A model generated the notes under the pieces. That model did not search any database and was not told the DNA's origin. It worked only from the letters and a program-made list of their open reading frames with translations. The translations under genes and the position numbers were made by a program. A DNA stretch of 51,959 bases from positions 1 to 51,959 of the IMG/VR virus record IMGVR_UViG_3300044613_001140; one strand, 5' to 3'. Shown piece after piece: positions 15,424-23,076 of this stretch (its first letter is position 1; every line of letters begins with the position of its first letter). The DNA comes from a virus.

Positions 15424-15627
15424 ATGGCCATATCGTACAAAACCAGACCAGCCCCAACAAAGGCAGTGCTTCCGCCAACGAACAACGACAAGTATTTGGC
15501 GGATGTAAACGTGTCAGTGGGCAACAACCGCAGTAACGATTACAAGCCAACCAAGACCACAGGCATAGTGACCCGGGGTAATGGCTGCGCCACTAAAGGC
15601 ATCACCGCCCGAGGACCAATGGCGTGA
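15424..15627 (+). CDS. Small protein ending in RGNGCATKGITARGPMA, 67 aa
   Basis: The first 45 residues are extended and polar. The end RGNGCATKGITARGPMA is the third example here of a C-terminal GxGxAxKGxT motif (see 12282-12572 and 14311-15024). A ribosome site (AAGGAG) precedes it, and its stop overlaps the next start as GTGA. Function unknown. Confidence 0.75.
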   Translation: MAISYKTRPAPTKAVLPPTNNDKYLADVNVSVGNNRSNDYKPTKTTGIVTRGNGCATKGITARGPMA

Positions 15628-16310
15628 ACTACACCCAGTTAACAAATGCGATCTGCGATTACACGCAGAACTTCGACCAAGACTTCATTGACAACATTCC
15701 GGTGTTTGTGGAGCAGGCCGAAGAACGCATTTTTAACACTGTCCAGTTCCCGGCACTTCGCAAGAATCAGTTCTCTCTCATAACGACCAACAACAAGTAC
15801 GTGTCTTTGCCAAACGATTTCTTGTCTGTGTTTTCGTTGGCATTGGTGACAGGTGTTACCGGCGCAAACCTAGACACTGGCACGTACGAGTACTTGCTCA
15901 ACAAGGATGTAAACTTTATCCGGCAGGCTTACCCCAGCCCGAACGCAACAGGCGAGCCAAAATACTACGCTTTGTTCGGGCCAACGATTGTCAGTTCAGC
16001 GATCACCACTGAGCTATCACTCATCCTCGGCCCAACGCCTGATGCTGCGTATTACGTAGAGTTGCATTACTTCTACTACCCCGTTTCAATTGTCACGGCT
16101 GGCACATCTTGGCTTGGCGATAATTACGATCCCGTCCTGTTGTACGGCTCTCTGGTAGAGGCAAACACGTTCATGAAGGGTGAAGCCGACATGACCGCCT
16201 TGTACAACGGAAAATACACAGAAGCTTTAGCACAGGCCAAACGACTTGGTGATGGACTTGAGCGCGGAGATGCGTATCGGGACGGTCAGTACAAGCAAAA
16301 GGTGATCTGA
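15624..16310 (+). CDS. Adaptor / tail tubular A-like protein, 228 aa
   Basis: Likely a ring adaptor between head and nozzle, of the T7 gp11 or SU10 adaptor type. Evidence: N-terminal YTQLTNAICDYTQNFDQDF then FVEQAEERIFNTVQFPALRK, a beta part with YVSLPNDFLSVFSLAL, and a C-terminal helix with LLYGSLVEANTFMKGEAD then a long helix. This helix-sheet-helix plan and length are typical. The start is GTG 15624 coupled by GTGA to the upstream gene. Confidence 0.75.
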   Translation: MNYTQLTNAICDYTQNFDQDFIDNIPVFVEQAEERIFNTVQFPALRKNQFSLITTNNKYVSLPNDFLSVFSLALVTGVTGANLDTGTYEYLLNKDVNFIRQAYPSPNATGEPKYYALFGPTIVSSAITTELSLILGPTPDAAYYVELHYFYYPVSIVTAGTSWLGDNYDPVLLYGSLVEANTFMKGEADMTALYNGKYTEALAQAKRLGDGLERGDAYRDGQYKQKVI

Positions 16311-16311
16311 T

Positions 16312-16728
16312 ATGGCATTTGACCAGACACTCACCACAAGCTTCAAGCAGGATATTTTGCTGGGTGTACACGACCTTGACACAGACACGCTGAAGATGGC
16401 CTTGTACTTGGCGACAGCCAACCTTGACGCAGACACCACCGTTTACACAGCAACAGGCGAAACATCCGGTACAGGCTATACAGCCGGTGGCAATGTGTTG
16501 ACAGGCGTTACGGTTCAGACCTCGGGCACAACAGCCTTTGTAGATTTTGCCAACCCCACATGGAACCCCGCCAATTTCACGGCACGTGGCGCGTTAATTT
16601 ATAACGTCACCAAGAGCAACAAAGCGATTGCTATATTGGACTTTGGCTCTGACAAGGTGGCGACCACCACCTTTGTTGTTGAGATGCCAGCCAACACAGT
16701 GTCATCTGCGTTAATTAGAATTTCATAA
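16312..16728 (+). CDS. Tail/baseplate-like protein, paralogue A, 138 aa
   Basis: A beta-rich protein of a type common in phage tail regions: KMALYLATANLDADTTVYT, then ETSGTGYTAGGNVLTGV, a WNPANFTARGALIYN strand pair and an IAILDFGSDKV end segment. It is clearly related to the protein at 16942-17418 (same order of motifs: ALYL, SGTGYSAGG, IYNSTQSNKAVSVHTFGS). Probably part of a tail appendage. Confidence 0.7.
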   Translation: MAFDQTLTTSFKQDILLGVHDLDTDTLKMALYLATANLDADTTVYTATGETSGTGYTAGGNVLTGVTVQTSGTTAFVDFANPTWNPANFTARGALIYNVTKSNKAIAILDFGSDKVATTTFVVEMPANTVSSALIRIS

Positions 16729-16736
16729 GGACCAAC

Positions 16737-16931
16737 ATGCTTGTAACCACAACCAAAGGCGACATGGATGACTCCCTGCTTGAAAAGCGGGAAGGCACAG
16801 TGGATAATGACAACGAACTCACGACATGGGTTGAGTACTGGTTGGACGGAGAGCTTGTCCACCGTTCTGCGCATGTGACCTTGAAAAAAACAGCCGTCTT
16901 TGGTGGCGGCGAAACAGCTTCTTTTGCTTAA
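16737..16931 (+). CDS. Small acidic conserved phage protein, 64 aa
   Basis: The compact sequence MLVTTTKGDMDDSLLEKREG then VEYWLDGELVHRSAHVTLKK is of a type I have seen beside tail-fibre genes. It is predicted beta with a short helix. It lies between two paralogues, with AAGG ribosome sites around it. Function unknown; a chaperone or fibre adaptor is possible. Confidence 0.7.
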   Translation: MLVTTTKGDMDDSLLEKREGTVDNDNELTTWVEYWLDGELVHRSAHVTLKKTAVFGGGETASFA

Positions 16932-16941
16932 AGGATAAATC

Positions 16942-17418
16942 ATGGCAAACACTCAATCAATGTGTACCTCGTTCATGGGCGAGCTAATGACCGCAACCCA
17001 TAACTTTGGAACGGCACCGACCCGCGGAACAAGCGCAACCGACACGTTTAAAGCGGCTTTGTATTTGACATCCGCCACAGTTAACGCATCTACCACGGCG
17101 TACTCTGCTTCGAATGAGGTGTCTGGTACGGGTTACTCCGCAGGGGGCGTAACGGTAACGGCTGCAACCCCTCCTACGGCAACAAACTCTTCGGCAACTG
17201 CGGGGGTGGCGTTTTTTACCCCTTCGGCATCCATTGTTTACACAACAGTAACTTTGTCTACGGCGTTTGATGCGGTGTTGATTTACAACTCTACGCAAAG
17301 TAACAAGGCGGTTTCTGTCCATACGTTTGGCAGTCAGACCATCACGGCGGGTACTTTTACTTTGACAATGCCTGCTGATACGACATCAACTGCTTTGTTG
17401 CGTCTGGCTACAACCTAA
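16942..17418 (+). CDS. Tail/baseplate-like protein, paralogue B, 158 aa
   Basis: A paralogue of 16312-16728 with a longer N terminus (SMCTSFMGELMTATHNFGTA). Shared pieces include FKAALYLTSATVNASTTAYS, VSGTGYSAGGVTVTA, IYNSTQSNKAVSVHTFGS and a Thr-rich end. The two copies have diverged strongly, so the duplication is old. Probably a tail structural protein. Confidence 0.7.
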   Translation: MANTQSMCTSFMGELMTATHNFGTAPTRGTSATDTFKAALYLTSATVNASTTAYSASNEVSGTGYSAGGVTVTAATPPTATNSSATAGVAFFTPSASIVYTTVTLSTAFDAVLIYNSTQSNKAVSVHTFGSQTITAGTFTLTMPADTTSTALLRLATT

Positions 17419-17443
17419 GCGGAGGCGGCGTAAGCCGTAGACC

Positions 17444-18286
17444 ATGTTTGGTATATCCGCATTTGCACAGGCCCCATTTGCGGCTCTCGGTGAAAACGTA
17501 GTCGTCGTTGCCCTGACGGGCGTGTCCGCGTCCGGGAATGTTGGATCAGTTCTCAGTGGGCAAGAACTAACGGGCGTGTCTGCGTCTGGGGCTGTTGGGT
17601 CTGTAACAGGCTCAAGCACCGTTGCTCTGTCGGGTGTTGCGGCCTCCGGTTTTGTTGGATCAGTTACTGCGGCTTCGACAGTTGCCCTGACGGGCGTGTC
17701 TGCATCTGGAGAGGTTGGCACTGTTGCTCGCGGGGACACAGCATTTGCTCTGTCAGGGGTAGAGGCTTTAGGGGGTGTTGGTTCCGTCGGGGTGACAAAC
17801 TCTCTTGCCCTGATTGGCGTGTCTGCGGCGGGGGCCGTTGGTACTGTTTCTCGCGGGCCAACATTATTTGCCCTGACAGGGGTTGAGGCTTCCGGCGCTG
17901 TTGGGACAATGATCTACAACGAGTCGGATGCAACATCCGGCGATGTGGCAATAGGCGAAGTTGGCACAGTAGCCCCCTCTCTCACCGTCGCTCTTACGGG
18001 GGTGGCGGCTTCAGGTTTTGCAGGCACGGTGAGCCACAGCAAAACAATTGCGCTGACTGGAAATTTGGCAATCGGAACCGCTGGATCGGTTGGGTTTACA
18101 GAGTCTTTTGCGCTGTCTGGGGTGCAAGCCTCGGGCGCGGCTGGAACTGTAATCGCCGTTTATTGGATTTTGGTAGATGACAGTCAAACTCCAAACTGGC
18201 AAAATATCAACGATTCTCAAACACCCAACTGGGCGCTGGTAAATAACGCAGAAACGGCTGATTGGTCGTTGGTTGAGACGGATTAA
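17444..18286 (+). CDS. Tandem-repeat fibre-like protein, 280 aa
   Basis: About eleven repeats of 19-21 residues, consensus ALTGVxASGxVGTVxxxxTx, fill residues 20-240 and are likely stacked beta strands. The last 45 residues change to three short units centred on W (ILVDDSQTPNWQNINDSQT, then NWALVNNAETADWSLVETD). No membrane segment is visible. It is probably an elongated tail appendage or decoration. Repeats diverge at DNA level, so it is not a recent expansion. Confidence 0.72.
   Translation: MFGISAFAQAPFAALGENVVVVALTGVSASGNVGSVLSGQELTGVSASGAVGSVTGSSTVALSGVAASGFVGSVTAASTVALTGVSASGEVGTVARGDTAFALSGVEALGGVGSVGVTNSLALIGVSAAGAVGTVSRGPTLFALTGVEASGAVGTMIYNESDATSGDVAIGEVGTVAPSLTVALTGVAASGFAGTVSHSKTIALTGNLAIGTAGSVGFTESFALSGVQASGAAGTVIAVYWILVDDSQTPNWQNINDSQTPNWALVNNAETADWSLVETD
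17500..18150 (+). repeat. Imperfect 57-63 bp coding repeats
   Basis: Eleven degenerate in-frame units encoding ALTGVxASGxVGTV, with recurring DNA words such as CTGACGGGCGTGTC. These could recombine and change the length of the encoded appendage. Confidence 0.75.
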
Positions 18287-18294
18287 GGATACAT

Positions 18295-18753
18295 ATGGCT
18301 CTCGTACTTGCAGACCGGGTAAAAGAAACAACCACCACGACAGGTACTGGGACAGTAACGCTTCTGGGCGCATCAACGGGGTTCCAGTCGTTCGCGGCAG
18401 TTGGCGACGCCAACACCACCTATTACGCTATCGTGGCTCAAACCGGCACTGAATGGGAAGTTGGGATTGGTACGTATGCAACATCAGGCACAACCTTAGC
18501 CCGAACAGTGGTGTTGTCATCGTCTAACAGCGGATCAGCAGTCAACTTTAGCGCCGGAACAAAAGACGTATTTGTTACCTACCCGTCAGAACGCGCCGTG
18601 ATTGGGGGTGAGGGTTATGTTGAAAACTCCGCAACGGTTGCTGTTAGCTCGACTATTACGGCAGGAAACAACGCCATGAGCGCGGGGCCAGTCACAATTA
18701 ACTCAGGCATTACAGTAACAGTTCCTAGCGGTAGCCGCTGGGTTGTCGTTTAA
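18295..18753 (+). CDS. Tail fibre-associated protein, 152 aa
   Basis: The N-terminal part (GTGTVTLLGASTGFQSFAAV, then YYAIVAQTGTEWEVGIGTY and TLARTVVLSSSNSGSAVNF) is a compact beta domain I associate with fibre bases of environmental phages. The last 30 residues (NAMSAGPVTINSGITVTV, then PSGSRWVVV) are nearly the same as the end of 18811-19779, probably a trimeric beta tip. GGAT precedes the start. Confidence 0.72.
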   Translation: MALVLADRVKETTTTTGTGTVTLLGASTGFQSFAAVGDANTTYYAIVAQTGTEWEVGIGTYATSGTTLARTVVLSSSNSGSAVNFSAGTKDVFVTYPSERAVIGGEGYVENSATVAVSSTITAGNNAMSAGPVTINSGITVTVPSGSRWVVV

Positions 18754-18810
18754 CGGCAGTTGCCCACCATGCTTAAATCTGCGAAAATAACTTGAACGTA
18801 AGGGAAAGAC

Positions 18811-19779
18811 ATGGCAAGCACGTATTCAGACCTTAAATTTGAGCTGATTGGCACGGGCGAACAAGCAGGCTCTTGGGGCAGCACGACCAACGATAACATT
18901 GGCACGGCTATTGAGCAGGCCCTTGTCGGATTAGGCAACCCTGTTTTTACCAGCGACACCAACCTGACTATCAGCCTGAGCAACACAGTTGCGCTTCAGA
19001 CGGCGCGAGCCTTGGTCCTGAACGCTACGTCTACGGGCAGTCTGACGGTTACCCGTGAGTTGGTGGTGCCAACCATCGAGAAGCAGTACATTGTTCAGAA
19101 CAACACCTCGGGCGGTCAAAGCATTACCGTGAAGACCTCGGGCGGGACGGGTATCACGGTGCCCAACGGGCGCAAGGCGCATTTGTATGTAGACGGCACC
19201 AACGTCATCCAGATGTTCGACTTCGTAGACATCAACGGTGGTGCAATTGACGGCACTGTTATTGGTGGCGCTACTACGGCAGCGGGTAGTTTTACAACAC
19301 TCAACGCCACCGTCTTGACCGCCACCGCAGACTCGGCCTTCACGTCTACAGGTGCTGTGCAGATTTCCAAGGGAACGACAGCAGAGCGCCCCACGGGCGT
19401 TACGGGCAAGCTAAGGTTCAACACTACCACTGGTGAGTTTGAGGGCTACACGGGCGCTGGTTGGGCTTCTGTGGGCGGTTCTGCAATTGTCAACGACACC
19501 AGCACAGCGTCAAATATTTTCCCGCTGATGGCAAGTGCAACAAGCGGCACGGCCTTGACAGTCAACACCAGCAATGCCAAGCTGCTGTACAAGCCTTCAA
19601 CGGGGGAGTTTCAGTCAACAGTATTGGTGGCCTCAAACGGCATTGTGGTGAACAGCCAGACGGTGGCAGAGAATTACACTATTGCCGCAACAAACAACGC
19701 AATGTCCTCTGGCCCAATCACTATCAACTCCGGCATCACAGTCACAGTCTCCAGCGGCTCTCGCTGGGCTGTTGTTTGA
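18811..19779 (+). CDS. Tail fibre protein, 322 aa
   Basis: The N terminus (MASTYSDLKFELIGTGEQAG then SWGSTTNDN) is typical of phage fibre proximal domains. It is followed by beta-rich repeats, a shaft part with KGTTAERPTGVTGKLRFNTT and EFEGYTGAGWASVGG (about residues 190-222), and a C-terminal tip shared with 18295-18753. It probably forms a trimeric fibre attached near the nozzle. Confidence 0.8.
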   Translation: MASTYSDLKFELIGTGEQAGSWGSTTNDNIGTAIEQALVGLGNPVFTSDTNLTISLSNTVALQTARALVLNATSTGSLTVTRELVVPTIEKQYIVQNNTSGGQSITVKTSGGTGITVPNGRKAHLYVDGTNVIQMFDFVDINGGAIDGTVIGGATTAAGSFTTLNATVLTATADSAFTSTGAVQISKGTTAERPTGVTGKLRFNTTTGEFEGYTGAGWASVGGSAIVNDTSTASNIFPLMASATSGTALTVNTSNAKLLYKPSTGEFQSTVLVASNGIVVNSQTVAENYTIAATNNAMSSGPITINSGITVTVSSGSRWAVV

Positions 19780-19791
19780 AAGGAAACAAAC

Positions 19792-20466
19792 ATGACTTTA
19801 ATTCTAAGCGGCACTGACGGCCTTTCTGATGTGGACGGCACAGCAGCCGCCCCTGCTATTCGCGGCACTGATGCCAACACCGGCATCTTTTTTGGTACAG
19901 ACATCATCGGGTTTAGTGAAGGCGGTGTTGAGTCTGCGCGGTTCAACGCAGATGCCCAATTTGTTGCCGCCTCTGGTACAGCCGCGTTGCCCGTCATTAC
20001 GACTACCGGCGATGTCAACACAGGCATCTTCTTCCCTGCCGCTGACACAGTGGCTGTCAGCACTGGCGGCACAGAACGCGCCCGTATCGAATCAACGGGA
20101 AATTTCCTTGTCAAGCGACAAATTACTTCATTTACCACAAACGGGTTTGGAGTTTTTCGTTCGGGAAGCAGTCTTGATGTTGCAGATGGTTCCACCATTA
20201 CCTTATCTAGTGGGTCTGCTGCTCAATTGATTTGTGTTACATGTGGGACTTCTGGAAATGGGGGCACATTTTTTGCCAATTACAATGTAACAGTTTCACA
20301 AATTGGCGGGTCTGCTACTCAAATATCAACTACTGATGCAGGTGTTGTTGATATTGCTGTGTATAAATCTATAAATAACAACACAGTTACATTTAAGAAT
20401 CGCTCTGGATTTACAAAAAATTACACAATCTCTATTTTTTGTGCCGACAATGGTGACACAGTTTAA
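19792..20466 (+). CDS. Tail fibre / receptor-binding protein, 224 aa
   Basis: The N-terminal half holds two fibre-shaft units (APAIRGTDANTGIFFGTD and LPVITTTGDVNTGIFFPAAD), seen in many fibre proteins. The C-terminal half (from about residue 112) is a different, AT-rich encoded beta domain with two Cys (ICVTC). The abrupt composition change suggests a replaceable receptor-binding tip. Confidence 0.75.
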   Translation: MTLILSGTDGLSDVDGTAAAPAIRGTDANTGIFFGTDIIGFSEGGVESARFNADAQFVAASGTAALPVITTTGDVNTGIFFPAADTVAVSTGGTERARIESTGNFLVKRQITSFTTNGFGVFRSGSSLDVADGSTITLSSGSAAQLICVTCGTSGNGGTFFANYNVTVSQIGGSATQISTTDAGVVDIAVYKSINNNTVTFKNRSGFTKNYTISIFCADNGDTV

Positions 20467-20480
20467 TTAAAGGAAAAATC

Positions 20481-20723
20481 ATGCAAGTTGAAATCAAAAA
20501 CTTTGAAAACGAAACTGACAATAAGTTTGTCGGCTTTAATATTCGCAACGATGCAAACGCTTTGTTTATTATTGACAAACGAGTTCCATTGGTAAATGGA
20601 AAAACTGATGAGCAATATGTCCAAGATGCGCTTGCTCTTGCAAAACCAGAGATTGACGAATGGTTGGCATCACAGTCTTTTGTTGGTCGCAAGTGGAATA
20701 TTGCAACCAACTCTTTTGAATGA
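20481..20723 (+). CDS. Small fibre-partner protein, 80 aa
   Basis: A short soluble protein: a beta start (VEIKNFENETDNKFVGFNI), then VNGKTDEQYVQDALALAKPE and a Trp-containing end (GRKWNIATNSFE). The AT-rich DNA matches the fibre tip before it. Size and position suggest a fibre-assembly helper or tip cap, not proven. The stop overlaps a tiny frame as ATGA. Confidence 0.65.
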   Translation: MQVEIKNFENETDNKFVGFNIRNDANALFIIDKRVPLVNGKTDEQYVQDALALAKPEIDEWLASQSFVGRKWNIATNSFE

Positions 20724-20779
20724 CTAAAACAGCAGCCATGACAACCCGCATCACCGCACTTGAAGGAGCAGCAGCATGA
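20720..20779 (+). CDS. Very small ORF between fibre genes, 19 aa
   Basis: An ATGA overlap at both ends links it to its neighbours. The peptide contains RITALEGAAA, like the helical ends of fibre shafts (ITALEA). It may be a remnant of a longer fibre-partner gene or simply a spacer for translational coupling. Confidence 0.3.
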   Translation: MTKTAAMTTRITALEGAAA

Positions 20780-21387
20780 GCAGCATTGCAGTAACGGCCT
20801 CGGCAACCGGCACGGGCACAGTCACCCTGTTAGCACCCATCACAAACACAAACAGGACGCTGACGCTGCCTGATGCTACTGACACAGTGGCGGGTATTGC
20901 CGCGACTCAGACGCTGACTAACAAAACTATAAATGCAAGCCAATTAGTTGATGCGTCTGTAACACAAGCAAAACTTGGAACAAACGTGGCTGGCAACGGC
21001 CCTGCATTTAGGGCAACCCGTTCAACAGCGCAGACCCCATCAAGTAGCACTTGGACAAAAGTTACGTTTGATACAGAAACATTTGACACAAATAGCAATT
21101 TTGCTTCCAGTAGATTTACGCCAACTGTTGCTGGGTATTATCAGTTTAATTGGTCGGGTGGTGTTACGGGGTCTGCAAGTGAAGCATATGTGGCACTCTA
21201 TAAAAATGGAAGTAATGAAATTTATAATTTTATGATTGGTGTCTTAACACAAAATGGGTATTTTGCAAATGATTTGCAATATGCTAATGGCACGACTGAC
21301 TATTTTGAAGTATATATTTATATTACTGATGATGCCCCGTCTTGTAGTGTTTTAAATATGTCTGGTTTTCTTGCAAGGGGCGCATAA
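20776..21387 (+). CDS. Tail fibre with C1q/TNF-like tip, 203 aa
   Basis: The N-terminal shaft unit (VTLLAPITNTNRTLTLPDAT, then AATQTLTNKTI) is followed from about residue 75 by a C1q-like jelly roll: FRATRSTAQTPSSSTWTKV, FDTNSNFASSRFTPTVAGYY, AYVALYKNG, then a strand-rich end. C1q-type heads form trimers and often bind receptors. The tip is AT-rich against the GC-richer shaft, suggesting exchange between phages. Confidence 0.78.
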   Translation: MSSIAVTASATGTGTVTLLAPITNTNRTLTLPDATDTVAGIAATQTLTNKTINASQLVDASVTQAKLGTNVAGNGPAFRATRSTAQTPSSSTWTKVTFDTETFDTNSNFASSRFTPTVAGYYQFNWSGGVTGSASEAYVALYKNGSNEIYNFMIGVLTQNGYFANDLQYANGTTDYFEVYIYITDDAPSCSVLNMSGFLARGA

Positions 21388-21388
21388 C

Positions 21389-21553
21389 ATGACACTCTAC
21401 GACAAAATCAAAGCACTGTATCCTACGCTGACTCAGCAGGACTTCCTGACCACCATCCGCTTGCAGAACGACTCTGACGGCAAGGGTGACTACATTGCCG
21501 CTTGGGATCACCCGACCCTGGCACGACCCACTGAGGAGCAACTGAATGGCTAA
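21389..21553 (+). CDS. XkdW-like small protein, 54 aa
   Basis: The compact sequence LYDKIKALYPTLTQQDF, then IRLQNDSDGKGDYIAAWDHP and ARPTEEQL, matches what I recall of the XkdW family found next to tail-fibre genes. Function unknown; probably a fibre-assembly partner. Start ATG 21389 after AAGGGG; it overlaps the next fibre gene by 8 bp. Confidence 0.78.
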   Translation: MTLYDKIKALYPTLTQQDFLTTIRLQNDSDGKGDYIAAWDHPTLARPTEEQLNG

Positions 21554-22145
21554 CGGAACAATTGCAGCAAGCCAGCTTGAGATGCTGTCCCTAAGCGGGA
21601 CGGGCATCATCACCATCACGCCACCGGCTACCAACACGAACAGGGCGATCACTCTGCCTGACGCAGCGGGTGCGCTTGTTGTGTCTGGCACAACCCCGAG
21701 CTTGAACGGCATCACCTTCCCCGCTACGCAATCGGCAAGCGCTGACGCAAACACGCTGGATGATTATGAGGAGGGGACTTTTACGCCAATCATTGTTGGC
21801 GGCACTACTGCTGGTACAGCAACATATACCTCGCAAACTGGTCAGTACACAAAAATTGGAAATAGAGTTTTAATTAGCATTCGAATAGGTTATAACAGCG
21901 GAACTGGAACAGGGACTTTAAATATAGGTGGATTACCCTTTACAACAGATAGCGCAGGCGCATCTTTAAGTAACTATTCTGATGGTATTTCAATGACAGC
22001 AGGCCATGTAATGCAACTTATAACAGGAACTAGTAACACACTAATAAATGTTAATTCAGTCGCAACTGGCGGCGGTTCTGATGCAAATGTTGCTTATGAT
22101 GCACAAGGATTTATGGCAGTAAATGGTAATTACAAAATTGCTTAA
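21546..22145 (+). CDS. Tail fibre / receptor-binding protein, 199 aa
   Basis: The N-terminal shaft unit (ITITPPATNTNRAITLPDAA) is homologous to that of 20776-21387. It is followed by DANTLDDYEEGTFTPIIVGG, an entry sequence to a receptor-binding domain common in phage fibres, then GQYTKIGNRVLISIRIGY and a beta-rich, AT-rich tip. Confidence 0.78.
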   Translation: MANGTIAASQLEMLSLSGTGIITITPPATNTNRAITLPDAAGALVVSGTTPSLNGITFPATQSASADANTLDDYEEGTFTPIIVGGTTAGTATYTSQTGQYTKIGNRVLISIRIGYNSGTGTGTLNIGGLPFTTDSAGASLSNYSDGISMTAGHVMQLITGTSNTLINVNSVATGGGSDANVAYDAQGFMAVNGNYKIA

Positions 22146-22189
22146 TTATCTACATTGGATTATGCAGTCGGACATTTAAAGGAAATCAA

Positions 22190-22432
22190 ATGGCACTCAC
22201 CGAAACCAAAGTTATCGACCAAATCACCGTCACCGAGAACGGCATTGTGCTGTACCGCGAGGCTACACGCATCCTAAAAGACGGCGACCAGATTGCTCAG
22301 ACCTTTCACCGCACCAGCCTGACACCGGGCCAAGACCTCACTGGTCAACCTGCCAATGTCGTGGCAATCTGCAATGCGGCTTGGACTGCTGAAGTGGTTG
22401 CGGCGTATCAGGCTCAAGTCGCAGCAGCTTAG
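22190..22432 (+). CDS. Small fibre-partner protein, 80 aa
   Basis: A short protein: LTETKVIDQITVTENGIVLY, REATRILKDGDQIAQTFHR and an Ala-rich end. I have seen similar proteins after fibre genes of environmental phages. It is the third small gene following a fibre gene here. AAAGGA precedes the start. Confidence 0.7.
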   Translation: MALTETKVIDQITVTENGIVLYREATRILKDGDQIAQTFHRTSLTPGQDLTGQPANVVAICNAAWTAEVVAAYQAQVAAA

Positions 22433-22454
22433 CAAGAAACGGACTGTGTAAATT

Positions 22455-22613
22455 GTGGACGCGCTGCCGCCATTACCGCCAGCAGCACAAGCACCTGCTC
22501 CAACCTTTGAGTGCGTAAGGTGGTCGTGGTCCTCGGACCGCAAAGAAGTTTGGTGTCTCCAGTGGCGAGAAAAAGGCAAACCTGAACCTAAGAAGGTAGC
22601 GGAAAGTGATTGA
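22455..22613 (+). CDS. Small hypothetical protein, 52 aa
   Basis: Starts at GTG 22455. The first 16 residues are Pro/Ala-rich, followed by TFECVRWSWSSDRKEVWCLQ and a Lys-rich end. Two Cys and four Trp in so short a span suggest a compact fold. It overlaps the next gene by 8 bp, supporting its reality. It lies at the start of the lysis region; function unknown. Confidence 0.55.
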   Translation: MDALPPLPPAAQAPAPTFECVRWSWSSDRKEVWCLQWREKGKPEPKKVAESD

Positions 22614-23076
22614 TCCGATTACAGCCCTTGCAGGCATACAGGCAGCAGTTGCGCTCATCAAGAAGGTCAGCAAAACCGTTGACGATGTGTCGTCTCTTGG
22701 GCCTGTCCTTGGCAAGTACTTTGACGCAAAGTCCACCGCCACCAAGGCGGTTGTTCAGGCCAAGAAGTCCAAGTCATCAATGGGCACGGCCATCCAGATC
22801 GAGATGGCGCTCGACCAAGCTAGACGGTTTGAAGATGAGTTGCAACTCCTGTTCATGCAGGCGGGGAAAATAGACGTCTGGAACCGCATAAAGTCCAGAG
22901 CAGCGGCGATGGATGTGGAGTCTGCCCATGATGCGCGGCGGGAGCGTGAGTCTGCGGTCAAGCGCAAGCAAGAGATGGATGAGGTTGTTGAGTTGGCCTT
23001 GCTGGCAGTTATCTTTTTTAGCTTAGTCGGGGTGATCTTATATTTCACTATTGGCATCCTTGAGCAGCAAAGATGA
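22606..23076 (+). CDS. Membrane protein of the lysis region, 156 aa
   Basis: An N-terminal amphipathic part (DPITALAGIQAAVALIKKVS), a long charged helical middle, and one membrane segment near the C terminus (ALLAVIFFSLVGVILYFTI, about residues 131-149). I recall this family next to holin and endolysin genes; no precise role. A spanin-like or holin-accessory role is possible. Start GTG 22606, overlapping neighbours on both sides. Confidence 0.7.
   Translation: MIDPITALAGIQAAVALIKKVSKTVDDVSSLGPVLGKYFDAKSTATKAVVQAKKSKSSMGTAIQIEMALDQARRFEDELQLLFMQAGKIDVWNRIKSRAAAMDVESAHDARRERESAVKRKQEMDEVVELALLAVIFFSLVGVILYFTIGILEQQR

Noticed and set aside
17444-22145. Diversity-generating retroelement driving fibre variation
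   Set aside because: No reverse transcriptase or template/variable repeat pair seen in the window.
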